Source: Dactylosporangium vinaceum | GTDB lineage: Bacteria; Actinomycetota; Actinomycetes; Mycobacteriales; Micromonosporaceae | Assembly: GCF_019904175.1 (NCBI RefSeq) | Contig: NZ_CP061913.1 | Location: 9,796,001-9,860,000, forward strand | Length of the DNA: 64,000 nucleotides | Direction of reading: 5' to 3' | In this document: positions 43,674 through 52,139 of the stretch, in pieces | How the letters are laid out: each line of letters begins with the position of its first letter | How positions within the stretch are numbered: position 1 is the first letter of the stretch | Position numbers and translations under genes: made by a program | The notes under the pieces: model-generated | Databases searched by the model: none | Told to the model about the DNA's origin: nothing | The model's input: the letters and a program-made list of their open reading frames with translations, nothing else

Positions 43674-44217
43674 CGCGCTTGACCCGGGTGCCGTCGCGCC
43701 GGCGGCCCGTGAACTCCAGCAGGATCGCCAGGGTCACGCCGACCGTCAGGGCCGAGTCGGCGATGTTGAACACCGGGAAGTGCCCGCCGTGGTCGTCGAG
43801 GAAGCTGAACATGTCGACCACGTGCCCCTGGAACGGGCCCGGCGCCCGGAAGAGCCGGTCGCCGAGGTTGCCGGCCGCCCCGCCCAGGACCAGGCCCAGC
43901 GCGACCGCCCAGGCGGCCGAGAAGGTGCCCTTGATCATCCAGAACAGCCAGCCGATCACGCCGATCGCGATCAGCGGGAAGATCCACGTCTGGTCGCGCA
44001 GCATGCTGAACGCGGCCCCGCTGTTGCGCGTGTAGATCACGTAGATGAGGCCGCCGAGCAGCTTCACCGGCTCGCCGTGGGCGACGGTCGAGGTCGTCCA
44101 CTGCTTCACGGCCACGTCGATCGCGATGATCGCGAGGCCGACGAGGCCGAAGACCGACCACGCCCGCGTCCGCGCGCCGGGGGGAGGCGGCGGCGGGGGC
44201 GCGGTCGTGTCATCCAC
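43666..44217 (-). CDS. lspA: Lipoprotein signal peptidase
   Basis: LspA cleaves the signal peptides of diacylated lipoproteins in the membrane. The 183-aa protein has an N-terminal Pro-rich stretch (TTAPPPPPPPGART) and four membrane helices. The aspartyl protease motifs are YTRNSGAAFSML, GGAAGNLGDR with the first Asp, and FPVFNIADSALTVG with the second. The start was taken at a GTG with GGAG 7 bases upstream. A CTG overlapping the stop of the DksA/TraR gene, also with GGAGGAG, would add 13 residues. Confidence 0.93.
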   Translation of the reverse strand: MDDTTAPPPPPPPGARTRAWSVFGLVGLAIIAIDVAVKQWTTSTVAHGEPVKLLGGLIYVIYTRNSGAAFSMLRDQTWIFPLIAIGVIGWLFWMIKGTFSAAWAVALGLVLGGAAGNLGDRLFRAPGPFQGHVVDMFSFLDDHGGHFPVFNIADSALTVGVTLAILLEFTGRRRDGTRVKRDA

Positions 44218-44252
44218 CGGGTCGCTCCGGTCCTGGATGGGCTCGTGAGTGG

Positions 44253-44909
44253 TCAGCGCCGCTCCTCCAACTGCTTGCAGGTGACGCAGAGCGTAGCGGA
44301 CGGGAATGCGGCCAGCCGCTCGACCGGGATGGCGTTGCCGCACTTCTCACACCAGCCGTAGCCGCCCTCGTCGAGCCGTTCGAGGGCCCGCTCGACCTGC
44401 ACGATGCGGTCGGCCAGGTTGTTGGCGATCGTGATCTCCTGCTCCCGCTCACCCGTCTTGGTGCCGGTGTCGGCCTGGTCGTCGCCGGCGGAGTCGGTGA
44501 GCCGGTGCTGCTGCAGCTCGTGGATCTCCAGCAGCGTCTGGTCGTGTTCGGTCTTGAGCTCGTCGCGCCGCTCGATCAGCGCCAGCCGGATCTTCTCCGT
44601 CTCGGCTGCCGTGCGCGTGCCACGGGCGGGCTTCGCCGTAGCGGTCTTGGCCGCGGTGGTCTTCGGTTCTGCGGTCTTGGCCATCGTGGCTCCCTCGGCC
44701 GCACGGGCGGCGGTTGACGTCGTCGGCGCTTTCGTGGTGCTGGTCGCGGCATTTGCCGCCTTTGTCGCCCGGGACGATGTCCCGGCTTGCCGAGAGGCCG
44801 GTTTCTGTGCTGTTGTCACAGTGGTATCTCCCGTCACATCGGCGGTCGTACCCTGCCTGGCACCGCTCGCTGACCGGCCCTTCGGCCCGGCATCAGCCCG
44901 CTCGGCCAT
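44253..44909 (-). CDS. DksA/TraR-type zinc-finger protein
   Basis: A 218-aa protein. The first 100 residues are Ala/Thr/Lys-rich and probably disordered. A coiled-coil helix pair follows (about 105-180, IRLALIERRDELKTEHDQTL), then the four-Cys zinc finger CEKCGNAIPVERLAAF...CVTCKQ at the end. The fold is that of DksA, which acts in the RNA polymerase secondary channel. The N-terminal extension is typical of actinobacterial members. GGGGGAG precedes the ATG; a later MAKTAEPK start with GGGAG is possible. It lies directly upstream of lspA. Confidence 0.88.
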   Translation of the reverse strand: MAERADAGPKGRSASGARQGTTADVTGDTTVTTAQKPASRQAGTSSRATKAANAATSTTKAPTTSTAARAAEGATMAKTAEPKTTAAKTATAKPARGTRTAAETEKIRLALIERRDELKTEHDQTLLEIHELQQHRLTDSAGDDQADTGTKTGEREQEITIANNLADRIVQVERALERLDEGGYGWCEKCGNAIPVERLAAFPSATLCVTCKQLEERR

Positions 44910-44968
44910 GGCTCCCCCAGATGCAAAATGGGCGCGCGACGCGCGGTCGCGCACTCCAGTGGCTGGCA

Positions 44969-44997
44969 AGAATACGGAATGTACACGCGTCCGACAA
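44969..44997 (-). promoter_or_regulatory. Promoter of the DksA/TraR gene
   Basis: TTGTCG, 17 bases, TATTCT on the minus strand, about 60 bases before the ATG. Spacing is that of an ordinary housekeeping promoter, unlike the 11-base damage-type spacing of three others in the window. Confidence 0.55.
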
Positions 44998-45030
44998 ACA
45001 CGCCACACGTATTCGGACCAATTTGACCAG

Positions 45031-46548
45031 TTATTGGCGCCGATCATCGCCATGTTCGGCAAACCAGCGGGCCAGTCTTCCGCGCCTGCTCACCGCCCGC
45101 AGCCGTTGCTCCGCGGCGTCGCGCACCTGCTCAGTGGTGACGATCAGGAGGCTGTCGCGGGTCTTCAGGCGGGTCTCCGGCACCGGCACGAACGCACCGC
45201 CATCGCGCAACACCAGCGTCACGACCGCACCGAGAGGCAATCGTAACTCGTCCACGTGCACGCCGTTGAGCTTCGAGCCGTCCGGCACCTCGACCTGCAA
45301 CAGGTCGGCCCCCATCCGCTCCAGCGGGGCCGCCTCCACCTGCAGGTCGGTGGGCTCCGCGGGCGCGGTGACCCCCAGCCGCCGGGCCACCGGGGGCAGC
45401 GACATGCCCTGGACCGCCGTGTAGATGACCACCAGCACGAAGACGACGTTGAACAGGTCCTGCGCGCCGGGGAGCCCGGCCGAGAGCGGGATCGTGGCCA
45501 ACACGACCGGCACCGCCCCGCGCAGCCCGGCCCAGGACAGGAACGCCTGGTCGCGCCAGCCCGGGCCGCTCTCGGTGAGCAGGAACGGGGCGCTGCTGAC
45601 CAGCACCGACAGCGGCCGGGCGACGAGCACCAGGACCAGGCCGACGACCAGCGCGGTGATCACGGCCCCGCCGAGCGCCTTGGGCGAGGCGAGCAGGCCC
45701 AGGAGCACGAACAGGCCGATCTGGGCGAGCCAGGCCAGCCCATCGGCGAAGCCGAGCATGGCCCGCCGGTGCGGCAGGCGGGCGTTGCCGAGGATCACCC
45801 CTGTGACGTACACGGCGAGGAACCCCGAGGCGTGGGCCACCGACCCGGCCGCGTAGGCCAGGACGGTCAGGCCGATCGCGGCGAGCGGGTAGAGCCCGGC
45901 CGAGGGCAGCGCGGCCCGGCGCAGGGCCCAGGCGCCGCCGAACCCGATCACCAGCCCGACCGCGGCCCCGGTGACGAGTTCGTAGGCGACCAGGCCCAGC
46001 TGCTGATACCACGGGTGCTGGCCGGTGAGCGGCGCGGAGAGCAGCACGACCAGGATGACGACCGGGGCGTCGTTGATGCCCGACTCGGCCTCCAGCAGCG
46101 CGGCCAGGCGGGGCCGGACCGGCACCCGGCGCAGCGTGGAGAAGACCGCGGCCGCGTCGGTCGAGGAGAGCACGGCCCCGGTCAGCAGGGCCTGCTGCCA
46201 GCCGACGCCCAGCACGTAGTGCAGGACCGCCCCGACCACGCCGACGCTTACCACCACGCCGAGGGTGGAGAGCACGACGGCCGGGCCGAGCACGGGCCGC
46301 AGGGTCGACCAGCGGGCGGTGAGCCCGCCCTCGGCGATGATCACGACGAGCGCGCAGATGCCGAGCGTCCGGGTCAGCTCGGCGTCGGTGAACTGGATGC
46401 CGAGGCCGGCCTCGCCGATCACGAGGCCGAGCAGCAGGTAGACCAGGAGGCTGGGCAGGCCGAGGCGGACCGACAGCCGGACCGCACCTACACACACCAG
46501 CAAGACCGCCGCGCCCACCAGCAGCGCGACGTTGAGTTCGTGACTCAA
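45031..46548 (-). CDS. Potassium/proton antiporter (CPA1/NhaP2-like) with TrkA_C
   Basis: A 505-aa protein. Residues 5-395 give about twelve membrane helices; TGAVLSSTDAAAVFSTLRR and ESGINDAPVVILVV contain the conserved acidic residues of CPA1 exchangers. Residues about 405-485 form a cytosolic TrkA_C regulatory domain (LLQVEVPDGSKLNGV, DSLLIVTTEQ). It probably exchanges K+ or Na+ for H+. The TTG start overlaps the stop of the DUF167 gene (TTGA), so the two are coupled. Confidence 0.9.
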   Translation of the reverse strand: MSHELNVALLVGAAVLLVCVGAVRLSVRLGLPSLLVYLLLGLVIGEAGLGIQFTDAELTRTLGICALVVIIAEGGLTARWSTLRPVLGPAVVLSTLGVVVSVGVVGAVLHYVLGVGWQQALLTGAVLSSTDAAAVFSTLRRVPVRPRLAALLEAESGINDAPVVILVVLLSAPLTGQHPWYQQLGLVAYELVTGAAVGLVIGFGGAWALRRAALPSAGLYPLAAIGLTVLAYAAGSVAHASGFLAVYVTGVILGNARLPHRRAMLGFADGLAWLAQIGLFVLLGLLASPKALGGAVITALVVGLVLVLVARPLSVLVSSAPFLLTESGPGWRDQAFLSWAGLRGAVPVVLATIPLSAGLPGAQDLFNVVFVLVVIYTAVQGMSLPPVARRLGVTAPAEPTDLQVEAAPLERMGADLLQVEVPDGSKLNGVHVDELRLPLGAVVTLVLRDGGAFVPVPETRLKTRDSLLIVTTEQVRDAAEQRLRAVSRRGRLARWFAEHGDDRRQ

Positions 46549-46832
46549 CGGCGACCCGCCAGCAGGTCGGCGACGCGCTCGGCGGTGTCCGCGGGCGGGT
46601 CGGCCAACTCGACCAGCTTGTCCCGGCTCGCCGCGCCGGCCTTCAGCCGCAGCGCGGAGGGGCGGACCCCGATCGCGGCGGCCAGGGCCTTGAGGGCGGC
46701 CACTGTCGCCTGCCCGTCGACGGGGCGGGCACCCACCGCGACGACCACGGCGGGCCCGTAGGGCCCGGGGTGGCTACCGCCGACCGCGGTGCGCGAGGCA
46801 CCGGGCCTGACGCGGATCGCGATGGTGACCAT
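46545..46832 (-). CDS. DUF167 (YggU/UPF0235) protein
   Basis: A 95-aa small globular protein of the DUF167 family, with IRVRPGASRTAVGG at the start, VGARPVDGQATVAALKALA in the middle (the family's 'P.eGkAN..L...LA' region), and LKAGAASRDKLVEL. Function unknown across bacteria. It lies after a hairpin terminator, and its end overlaps the antiporter start. Confidence 0.88.
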   Translation of the reverse strand: MVTIAIRVRPGASRTAVGGSHPGPYGPAVVVAVGARPVDGQATVAALKALAAAIGVRPSALRLKAGAASRDKLVELADPPADTAERVADLLAGRR

Positions 46833-46873
46833 GCCTCATTGTGAAGGTTCACCCGATCGTGGGCGATCCTCCT

Positions 46874-46895
46874 CCCGGCGGGAAATCCCGCCGGG
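46874..46895. terminator. Hairpin between the Asp-rich membrane gene and DUF167
   Basis: CCCGGCGGGA, loop AA, TCCCGCCGGG: a 10-bp stem after the stop of the upstream minus-strand gene. Confidence 0.7.
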
Positions 46896-46909
46896 TCCCA
46901 CTGCCGGGT

Positions 46910-47755
46910 CTACCGGCGGCCGGCGAGGAGCACGTCGTTCGGCGCGCAGATGGCGCAGGGGGTGAAGCCGAGCTCGACCGCCTCGTGGGCGGGCAGCGGC
47001 TCGCTCTCGCGGCCGAGCAGGTGCGGGCAGCTCGACACGTGGTACCGCGGCCGCCCGTCGATCACCAGGACGTCGTCGTTCAGCGCGGCCACGCGGGCGA
47101 GGTCGGCCGCCGAGGACTGCTGGATCGCCGGCTCGTCGGCCGGGTCCTCGTCGTCGTACTCGTCGTCATCGTCATCGTCGTCGTCCAGCTCGGCGTGGTG
47201 GCCGGCCGCCGCGTGCTGGTCGTAGCCGCGGTTGTCGTACCCCTGCTGCCCGTACCCCTGGTCGTAGCCGCCCTGCTCGTAGGGGTCCTGGTCGGCCTGG
47301 GGCGGGTATTCGTCGTAGCGGTCACCCTGCTGCGGTATCGCGGAATCGGGCTCGTCGCGGACGGGCGCCATCATGGCCGTCTCGTCCGGCGGCACCGCGC
47401 GCCCGCCACCGCCGGTGGAGGTTCCGTAGGTGGTGCCGGTGCGCGCCCCGGCGCCGACGGCCTGGCGCTCGGAGCGGCGGTACTCCCCCGACTCCTCCAG
47501 GTCCTCGCCGCCGAGCTCGTCCGCGCCGAGGTGCGAGGCGAACGGGTCGTAGCGCTCCGAGGGCATCTGGCGCCCGGTACGTGTGGTGCGGGCGGACCGC
47601 GCGGCCGCAGCCTGGCGACCGCCGACGATCAGCGCGACAGCGGCCAGCAGGCTCGCCCCGATCGACGCCACGAGCAGGGCGTCCGATCCCTGGAGCAGGC
47701 CCAGCACAAGCAGGCCGACGGCCACCACGATCAGCAGCAGGCTTCCGACGATCAC
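46910..47755 (-). CDS. Membrane protein with acidic linker and Cys/His C-terminal domain
   Basis: A 281-aa protein. Two membrane helices at 3-21 and 27-46, then a long disordered region with Gln/Tyr/Gly repeats (YGQQGYDNRGYDQ) and a run of eight Asp near residue 193. The last 50 residues form a small domain (RPRYHVSSCPHLLGRE and GFTPCAICAP) whose His and Cys spacing suggests a zinc site, similar to other actinobacterial membrane proteins. It lies beside wag31, which may hint at a cell-envelope role. Function unknown. Confidence 0.75.
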   Translation of the reverse strand: MIVGSLLLIVVAVGLLVLGLLQGSDALLVASIGASLLAAVALIVGGRQAAAARSARTTRTGRQMPSERYDPFASHLGADELGGEDLEESGEYRRSERQAVGAGARTGTTYGTSTGGGGRAVPPDETAMMAPVRDEPDSAIPQQGDRYDEYPPQADQDPYEQGGYDQGYGQQGYDNRGYDQHAAAGHHAELDDDDDDDDEYDDEDPADEPAIQQSSAADLARVAALNDDVLVIDGRPRYHVSSCPHLLGRESEPLPAHEAVELGFTPCAICAPNDVLLAGRR

Positions 47756-47861
47756 GGCCCTGTCCCTCCGAACAGCATGGTCCCGGAGGGAGCTTTCTCC
47801 GGGCGAGTGTCTCTCAGCGGGTACAACGAACGAACCCGGCGGAAGTCTCCCAGAATGACCG

Positions 47862-47890
47862 GAGCCCCAGCCGAATTTCGGCTGGGGCTC
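47862..47890. terminator. Strong hairpin between wag31 and the Asp-rich membrane gene
   Basis: GAGCCCCAGCCGAA and TTCGGCTGGGGCTC form a 14-bp perfect stem around one base, downstream of wag31 on the minus strand. The rest of the 257-base gap shows no gene. Confidence 0.85.
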
Positions 47891-48012
47891 CGCGTGTCGC
47901 GTTGACCGGCCGCATGTTGCATGCTGGCCGGCCCGTCGCTCTGTGCTGCTGCAGTCTTACACGTCACTCATGTGGGTGCCGCGGTGCTGACCTCCGCCGG
48001 GAAGAGGGAGGG

Positions 48013-48807
48013 TCAGCGGCCGGCGCCCTCGTAGCCGCCCGCGAGACCGGCCGTGGCCAGGCCGCCGCCGACCGCCGGACGCGCCGCGCCCTCGCCGCGC
48101 TGCGCCATCTCGGCCTCGAGGCTCTGCTCGCGGCCCGTGAGGTCGCGCAGCTGGCTCTCCAGGTAGGCCTTGAGGCGCGTGCGGTACTCGCGCTCGAACT
48201 GCTTGAGCTCCTCGATGTGCTTCTGCAGCGCCGTGCGCTTCGCGTCCAGGCCGCCCATGGCCTCCTGGTGGCGCTGGCGGGCATCGCGCTCGAGCGCGTC
48301 GGCCTTCGCCCGCGCGTCGCGGGTGACCTCCTCGGCCTTGGTGCGGGCCTCGGAGAGCAGCTTGTCGGCCTCGCGGCGGGCGTCGGACACGTGGTCGTCG
48401 GCGGTGCGCTGGGCCATCATGAGCACGCGCAGCGCCTGCTGCTCGCCGTCACCGGCGCCACCGCCGGCCCCGCCGCCGGTCGTGCGGATCTGGTCGAGCT
48501 CCTGCTGCATGCTGCGGGCCGCCTGCTCGGCGGACGTCTTCTCGCGCTGGACGCGCTCGAACTGCGACTTGAGGTCGGCGAGCTCCGCGGCCAGACGCGG
48601 GTCGCCGCCGGCGCCGGGCGCCACACGGGCCGGGCCACCGCCGCGCTCGAGCTGCGCGCGCAGCTCGTTGTTCTCCTCGATCAGCCGGGCGAGCTCACGC
48701 TCGACCTCGTCGAGGAAGGCGTCGACCTCCTCCTCGTCGTAGCCCCGTTTACCGATGGGGGGCTTCTTGAAGGCGACGTTGTGAACGTCGGCCGGGGTCA
48801 GCGGCAT
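48013..48807 (-). CDS. wag31: Polar growth coiled-coil protein DivIVA/Wag31
   Basis: Wag31 marks curved membrane at cell poles and organises polar wall growth in actinobacteria. The 264-aa protein begins MPLTPADVHNVAFKKPPIG, the typical membrane-binding N-terminus, then GYDEEEVDAFLDEVE. Two coiled coils (35-115 and 145-235) are separated by a Gly-rich linker (TTGGGAGGGAGDGEQ). It ends the sepF-yggT-wag31 group at the edge of the dcw cluster. Confidence 0.95.
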   Translation of the reverse strand: MPLTPADVHNVAFKKPPIGKRGYDEEEVDAFLDEVERELARLIEENNELRAQLERGGGPARVAPGAGGDPRLAAELADLKSQFERVQREKTSAEQAARSMQQELDQIRTTGGGAGGGAGDGEQQALRVLMMAQRTADDHVSDARREADKLLSEARTKAEEVTRDARAKADALERDARQRHQEAMGGLDAKRTALQKHIEELKQFEREYRTRLKAYLESQLRDLTGREQSLEAEMAQRGEGAARPAVGGGLATAGLAGGYEGAGR

Positions 48808-48856
48808 CGAAACTCCTCGGGTCAGTTGCGGCCGCGTGGCCGCCGAGCGGTGCGTG

Positions 48857-49162
48857 TCACGAGAACGCCGCGATCAGCCGCCCTAACACGACGTACATCA
48901 GCACGAACAGGATAACCAGCAGCACAAGCGAAGACAGGTCCACGGCCACGGTACCAATACGCAGCGGACGAATCACCCGCCTCAACGCTTTGAGCGGCGG
49001 ATCGGTGACGCTCCACACCACTTCCAGTGCCGCCGCGGCCCCCCGGCCGGGTTGCCAGCGACGTCCGAACTGCATGACGTAGCCCATCACAAAGCGTCCG
49101 AGGAGCGCCACCAGGAAGAGGTAGAGCAGCAGATGCACGATCTGCAAGGTGATGGACACCAC
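48857..49162 (-). CDS. YggT family membrane protein
   Basis: A 101-aa protein with two YggT-type membrane helices (about 4-27 and 78-97) around a loop with PGRGAAAALEVVWSVTDPPL and RVIRPLRIG, matching the family's 'TdP.L...Rr.iPp.g..D.s' pattern. Always near sepF and divIVA; its role in division or osmotic stress is unclear. One of two adjacent GTG codons is the start; GAGGA lies 11 bases upstream. Confidence 0.88.
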   Translation of the reverse strand: MVSITLQIVHLLLYLFLVALLGRFVMGYVMQFGRRWQPGRGAAAALEVVWSVTDPPLKALRRVIRPLRIGTVAVDLSSLVLLVILFVLMYVVLGRLIAAFS

Positions 49163-49181
49163 GGCCGTCGAAGTCCTCGCT

Positions 49182-49883
49182 TCAGCTCTGGTTGAAGAAC
49201 CCGCCCTCGGCGATCTTAGCTTTGTCCTCGGCGGTGACCTGGACATTTGCCGGTGAGAGCAGGAAGACGCGGTTGGTCACCCGCTCGAAGTTACCACGCA
49301 GGCCGAATACGAGTCCGGCGGCGAAGTCGACCAAACGTTTGGCGTCCGCCTCGTCCATTTCGGTGAGGTTCATGATCACGGGGACACCGTCACGGAAGTG
49401 CTCACCGATTGTGCGCGCTTCGTTATACGTCGTCGGATGGAGCGTCGTGATCGCGTAACGGCGGTCGTCGCTGTCCTCGTCGACCTGCACCCGCTCACGG
49501 ACCGAGCTGGTCGGGGCGAGGGCCAGGTTGTCGCGGGTCGGGTAGCTCACTGACGTGGTCGGCCGGGTGATCGAGCGCACGGTGCTGGTGCGGCTGCTCG
49601 CGGCGCTGGACTCCAGGCGGTCGGCGGCCGAGAGCCGCTCCGAGGCGGAGAGCCGCTCGGACGTGGACAGCCGGTCGGAGCTGGACAGCCGGTCGGAGGC
49701 CGAGAGGCGCTCCGAGGCCGACAGGCGCTCCGAGGCCGTGCGGGAACGCGGCGCCGGCACCTCGTCGACCTCGTCCTCGTCGTCGAGTAGGTCGTCGCCG
49801 TACCGGTACCGATCGTCGTACCCGCGATCGTCCTCGTCCTCGACGAGACCGAGCCAGACGCCCGCCCTGCGCAGAGCACCCAT
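49182..49883 (-). CDS. sepF: Cell division protein SepF
   Basis: SepF links FtsZ polymers to the membrane and is the main FtsZ anchor in actinobacteria lacking FtsA. The 233-aa protein starts MGALRRAGVWLGLVEDED, an amphipathic membrane helix. The C-terminal SepF fold (about 140-233) has ITTLHPTTYNEARTIGEHFR, VIMNLTEMDEADAKRLVDFA, GLVFGLRG and RVFLLSPANVQV. Between them the linker carries seven 6-residue repeats of the form ASERLS (residues about 50-92). GGAGGAG precedes the ATG. Confidence 0.95.
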   Translation of the reverse strand: MGALRRAGVWLGLVEDEDDRGYDDRYRYGDDLLDDEDEVDEVPAPRSRTASERLSASERLSASDRLSSSDRLSTSERLSASERLSAADRLESSAASSRTSTVRSITRPTTSVSYPTRDNLALAPTSSVRERVQVDEDSDDRRYAITTLHPTTYNEARTIGEHFRDGVPVIMNLTEMDEADAKRLVDFAAGLVFGLRGNFERVTNRVFLLSPANVQVTAEDKAKIAEGGFFNQS

Positions 49884-50009
49884 ACGCGCTCCTCCGTCCA
49901 CCGCCATGCGGCACTTCCCCCCATTGTCCGTGCCACCGATCACGTGGTGCGACACCGCCCCGCCGGCGCAGAACCACACCCGTGTAGTTTTCTGTTCCCG
50001 CGGGTCAGG

Positions 50010-50717
50010 CTACCCCAGTGGGGTGCGTTTTCCGAGCAATGCGCTCCCGACACGGACGTGTGTCGAGCCGTGCTGAATCGCGGATTCGAGATCGTCGCTC
50101 ATCCCCGCGGATATCCAGTCCGCGGCTGCGTCCGGGGCGGAGAATCGCTGTTGAATCCGGGCGGCGATCGCGGCCAGCCGGGCGAATGCCTCGTCCGGCT
50201 CCCAGCCCAGCGGCGCCACCGCCATGACACCGCGCAGCGCGAGCACCGGGCTGGCCGCGATGGCCTCGGCCACCTTCTCGACCTGCCCGGTCAACGCGCC
50301 GCCGCGGTGCTCGTCGTCGTCCAGGCTGACCTGCACCAGGGCGCCCAGCGCCGCGCCGCGCTCGGCCTTGACCACGGCGTCGGCCAGGGCGTCCACCAGG
50401 CGCAGGCTGTCCACGGAGTGCACGGTGTCGGCGTAACCGGCCACCGAGCGCGCCTTGTTGCGCTGGAGCCGGCCGACGAAGTGCCACCGCACCCCCGGCA
50501 CGGCGGCGGCCTTGGCGGCCGCCTCCTGGTCCCGATTCTCCCCGACGTCGGTGACGCCCAGTTCGGCCAGGCGGGCCACATCATCGGCCGGGTAGGTCTT
50601 CGTGACGGCCACCAGGGTGACCGATTCCGGATCACGTCCGGCGGCGTGGCAGGCCGCGGTGATCCGCTCTCGCACGGATGCGAGATTGGCCGCGATCTGC
50701 GACGTGCGCGCGTCCAC
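50010..50717 (-). CDS. YggS family PLP homeostasis protein
   Basis: A 235-aa PLP-binding barrel of the YggS/PROSC family, which buffers PLP but has no known catalytic activity. LVAVTKTYPADD contains the PLP lysine, VGENRDQEAAAK and WHFVGRLQRNKA follow, and GMSDDLESAIQHGSTHVRVGS ends the phosphate site (here split as SDDLESAIQHGST and HVRVGSALLG). The GTG start is preceded by AAGGAG; an upstream ATG has no ribosome site. It sits between sepF and ftsZ as usual; the pgeF/yfiH gene often found here is absent. Confidence 0.92.
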   Translation of the reverse strand: MDARTSQIAANLASVRERITAACHAAGRDPESVTLVAVTKTYPADDVARLAELGVTDVGENRDQEAAAKAAAVPGVRWHFVGRLQRNKARSVAGYADTVHSVDSLRLVDALADAVVKAERGAALGALVQVSLDDDEHRGGALTGQVEKVAEAIAASPVLALRGVMAVAPLGWEPDEAFARLAAIAARIQQRFSAPDAAADWISAGMSDDLESAIQHGSTHVRVGSALLGKRTPLG

Positions 50718-50829
50718 GAAAACTCCTTGAGAAATGGTCATTGGGTAGGCCGCAGCTGCGACCTACCCAATTCAACCAGAGCCTATGCAGTGATCCATCC
50801 GGCAAACCCGCTATGCCGGTTGCCGGCCA

Positions 50830-51942
50830 TCACGCACCGTTTTTGAGGAAGTCCGGCACGTCGACATCGTCGAACAGGACCCGGCGCGGGGGCGGCGGGG
50901 CCTGGCGCTCCTGCGGGGCGGGCTCCTTGGGCTGGCTGTGCTGCGGGCCGTGCGACGTGCGCGGGGCCCGGGCCTCGACCGGCCGGTACGCCGGGGCGCC
51001 CCCGTCGAAGCCGGCCGCGATGACCGTGACCCGCACCTCGTCGCCCAGTGCGTCGTCGATGACCGCACCGAAGATGATGTTCGCGTCCGGGTGCGCGGCG
51101 TCGGTGACCAGCTGGGCGGCGTCGTTGATCTCGAACAGGCCGAGGTCGGAGCCGCCGGCGATGGAGAGCAGCACACCGCGCGCGCCGTCCATGCTCTGCT
51201 CCAGCAGCGGGCTCGAGATGGCCGACTCGGCCGCCTCGACCGCGCGGTTGTCACCGCGGGCGCTGCCGATGCCCATGAGTGCGCTGCCGGCCCCGCTCAT
51301 GACGCTCTTGACGTCGGCGAAGTCGAGGTTGATCAGGCCTGGCGTGGTGATCAGGTCGGTGATGCCCTGGACACCGGAGAGCAGCACCTGGTCGGCCTGG
51401 CGGAACGCGTCCATCATGCTGATGCCGCGGTCACCGAGGGCCAGGAGCCGGTCGTTGGGGATCACGATGAGCGTGTCGCACTGGTTGCGCAGCTCCTCGA
51501 TCCCGGACTCGGCCTGGACCTGCCGGCGCTTGCCCTCGAACGAGAACGGCCGGGTGACCACGCCGATGGTCAGCGCGCCGAGCTTGCGTGCGATGTTGGC
51601 CACGACCGGCGCGCCGCCGGTGCCGGTGCCGCCGCCCTCGCCACAGGTGACGAAGACCATGTCGGCGCCCTTGAGCACCTCTTCGATCTCGTCGCGGTGG
51701 TCCTCGGCCGCGTTCTTGCCGACGTCCGGGTTGGCGCCCGCGCCGAGTCCGCGCGTCAGCTCCCGGCCGACGTCGAGCTTGACGTCGGCGTCGCTCATCA
51801 GCAGTGCCTGGGCGTCGGTGTTGATCGCGATGAACTCGACGCCCTTGAGGCCAACCTCGATCATGCGATTGACGGCATTCACCCCGCCGCCGCCGATGCC
51901 GACGACCTTGATGACCGCGAGATAGTTGTGCGGATGAGTCAT
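50830..51942 (-). CDS. ftsZ: Cell division tubulin homologue FtsZ
   Basis: FtsZ is a GTPase that polymerises into the division ring. The 370-aa protein has IKVVGIGGGGVNAVNRM, the tubulin signature GGGTGTGGAP (about 104-113), GVVTRPFSFEG, and the T7 loop GLINLDFADVKSVM with catalytic Asp. A Pro/Gln-rich linker precedes the C-terminal DVDVPDFLKNGA tail, the binding site for SepF and FtsW. A promoter with consensus-like -35 and a 13-bp palindrome lies about 100 bases upstream. Confidence 0.97.
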   Translation of the reverse strand: MTHPHNYLAVIKVVGIGGGGVNAVNRMIEVGLKGVEFIAINTDAQALLMSDADVKLDVGRELTRGLGAGANPDVGKNAAEDHRDEIEEVLKGADMVFVTCGEGGGTGTGGAPVVANIARKLGALTIGVVTRPFSFEGKRRQVQAESGIEELRNQCDTLIVIPNDRLLALGDRGISMMDAFRQADQVLLSGVQGITDLITTPGLINLDFADVKSVMSGAGSALMGIGSARGDNRAVEAAESAISSPLLEQSMDGARGVLLSIAGGSDLGLFEINDAAQLVTDAAHPDANIIFGAVIDDALGDEVRVTVIAAGFDGGAPAYRPVEARAPRTSHGPQHSQPKEPAPQERQAPPPPRRVLFDDVDVPDFLKNGA

Positions 51943-52043
51943 CGGACCACCTTTCCTTCCGAGGTTGACCAGCGCCGGTCCGGATGTTGACGTCAGCGTC
52001 GGCCAAAGCGAAACGCGTGAGGTCGAGGCCCGCAAACCCTCAA

Positions 52044-52072
52044 CCTCTACTAGAGGCTTATAGTTATGTCAA
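52044..52072 (-). promoter_or_regulatory. ftsZ promoter with palindrome
   Basis: On the minus strand TTGACA, 17 bases, TAGAGG. The -10 forms half of the palindrome CCTCTAGTAGAGG, which is followed by GTTGAGGGTT. The region between ftsZ and the DinB gene is notably AT-richer, and the palindrome could bind a regulator. Confidence 0.6.
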
Positions 52073-52139
52073 CTAATGCCTTATCGCAAGGTAAGGGCCC
52101 GACTGTCGTGATCCAAGGACCGGCTCCGGCGTGTCGGGC

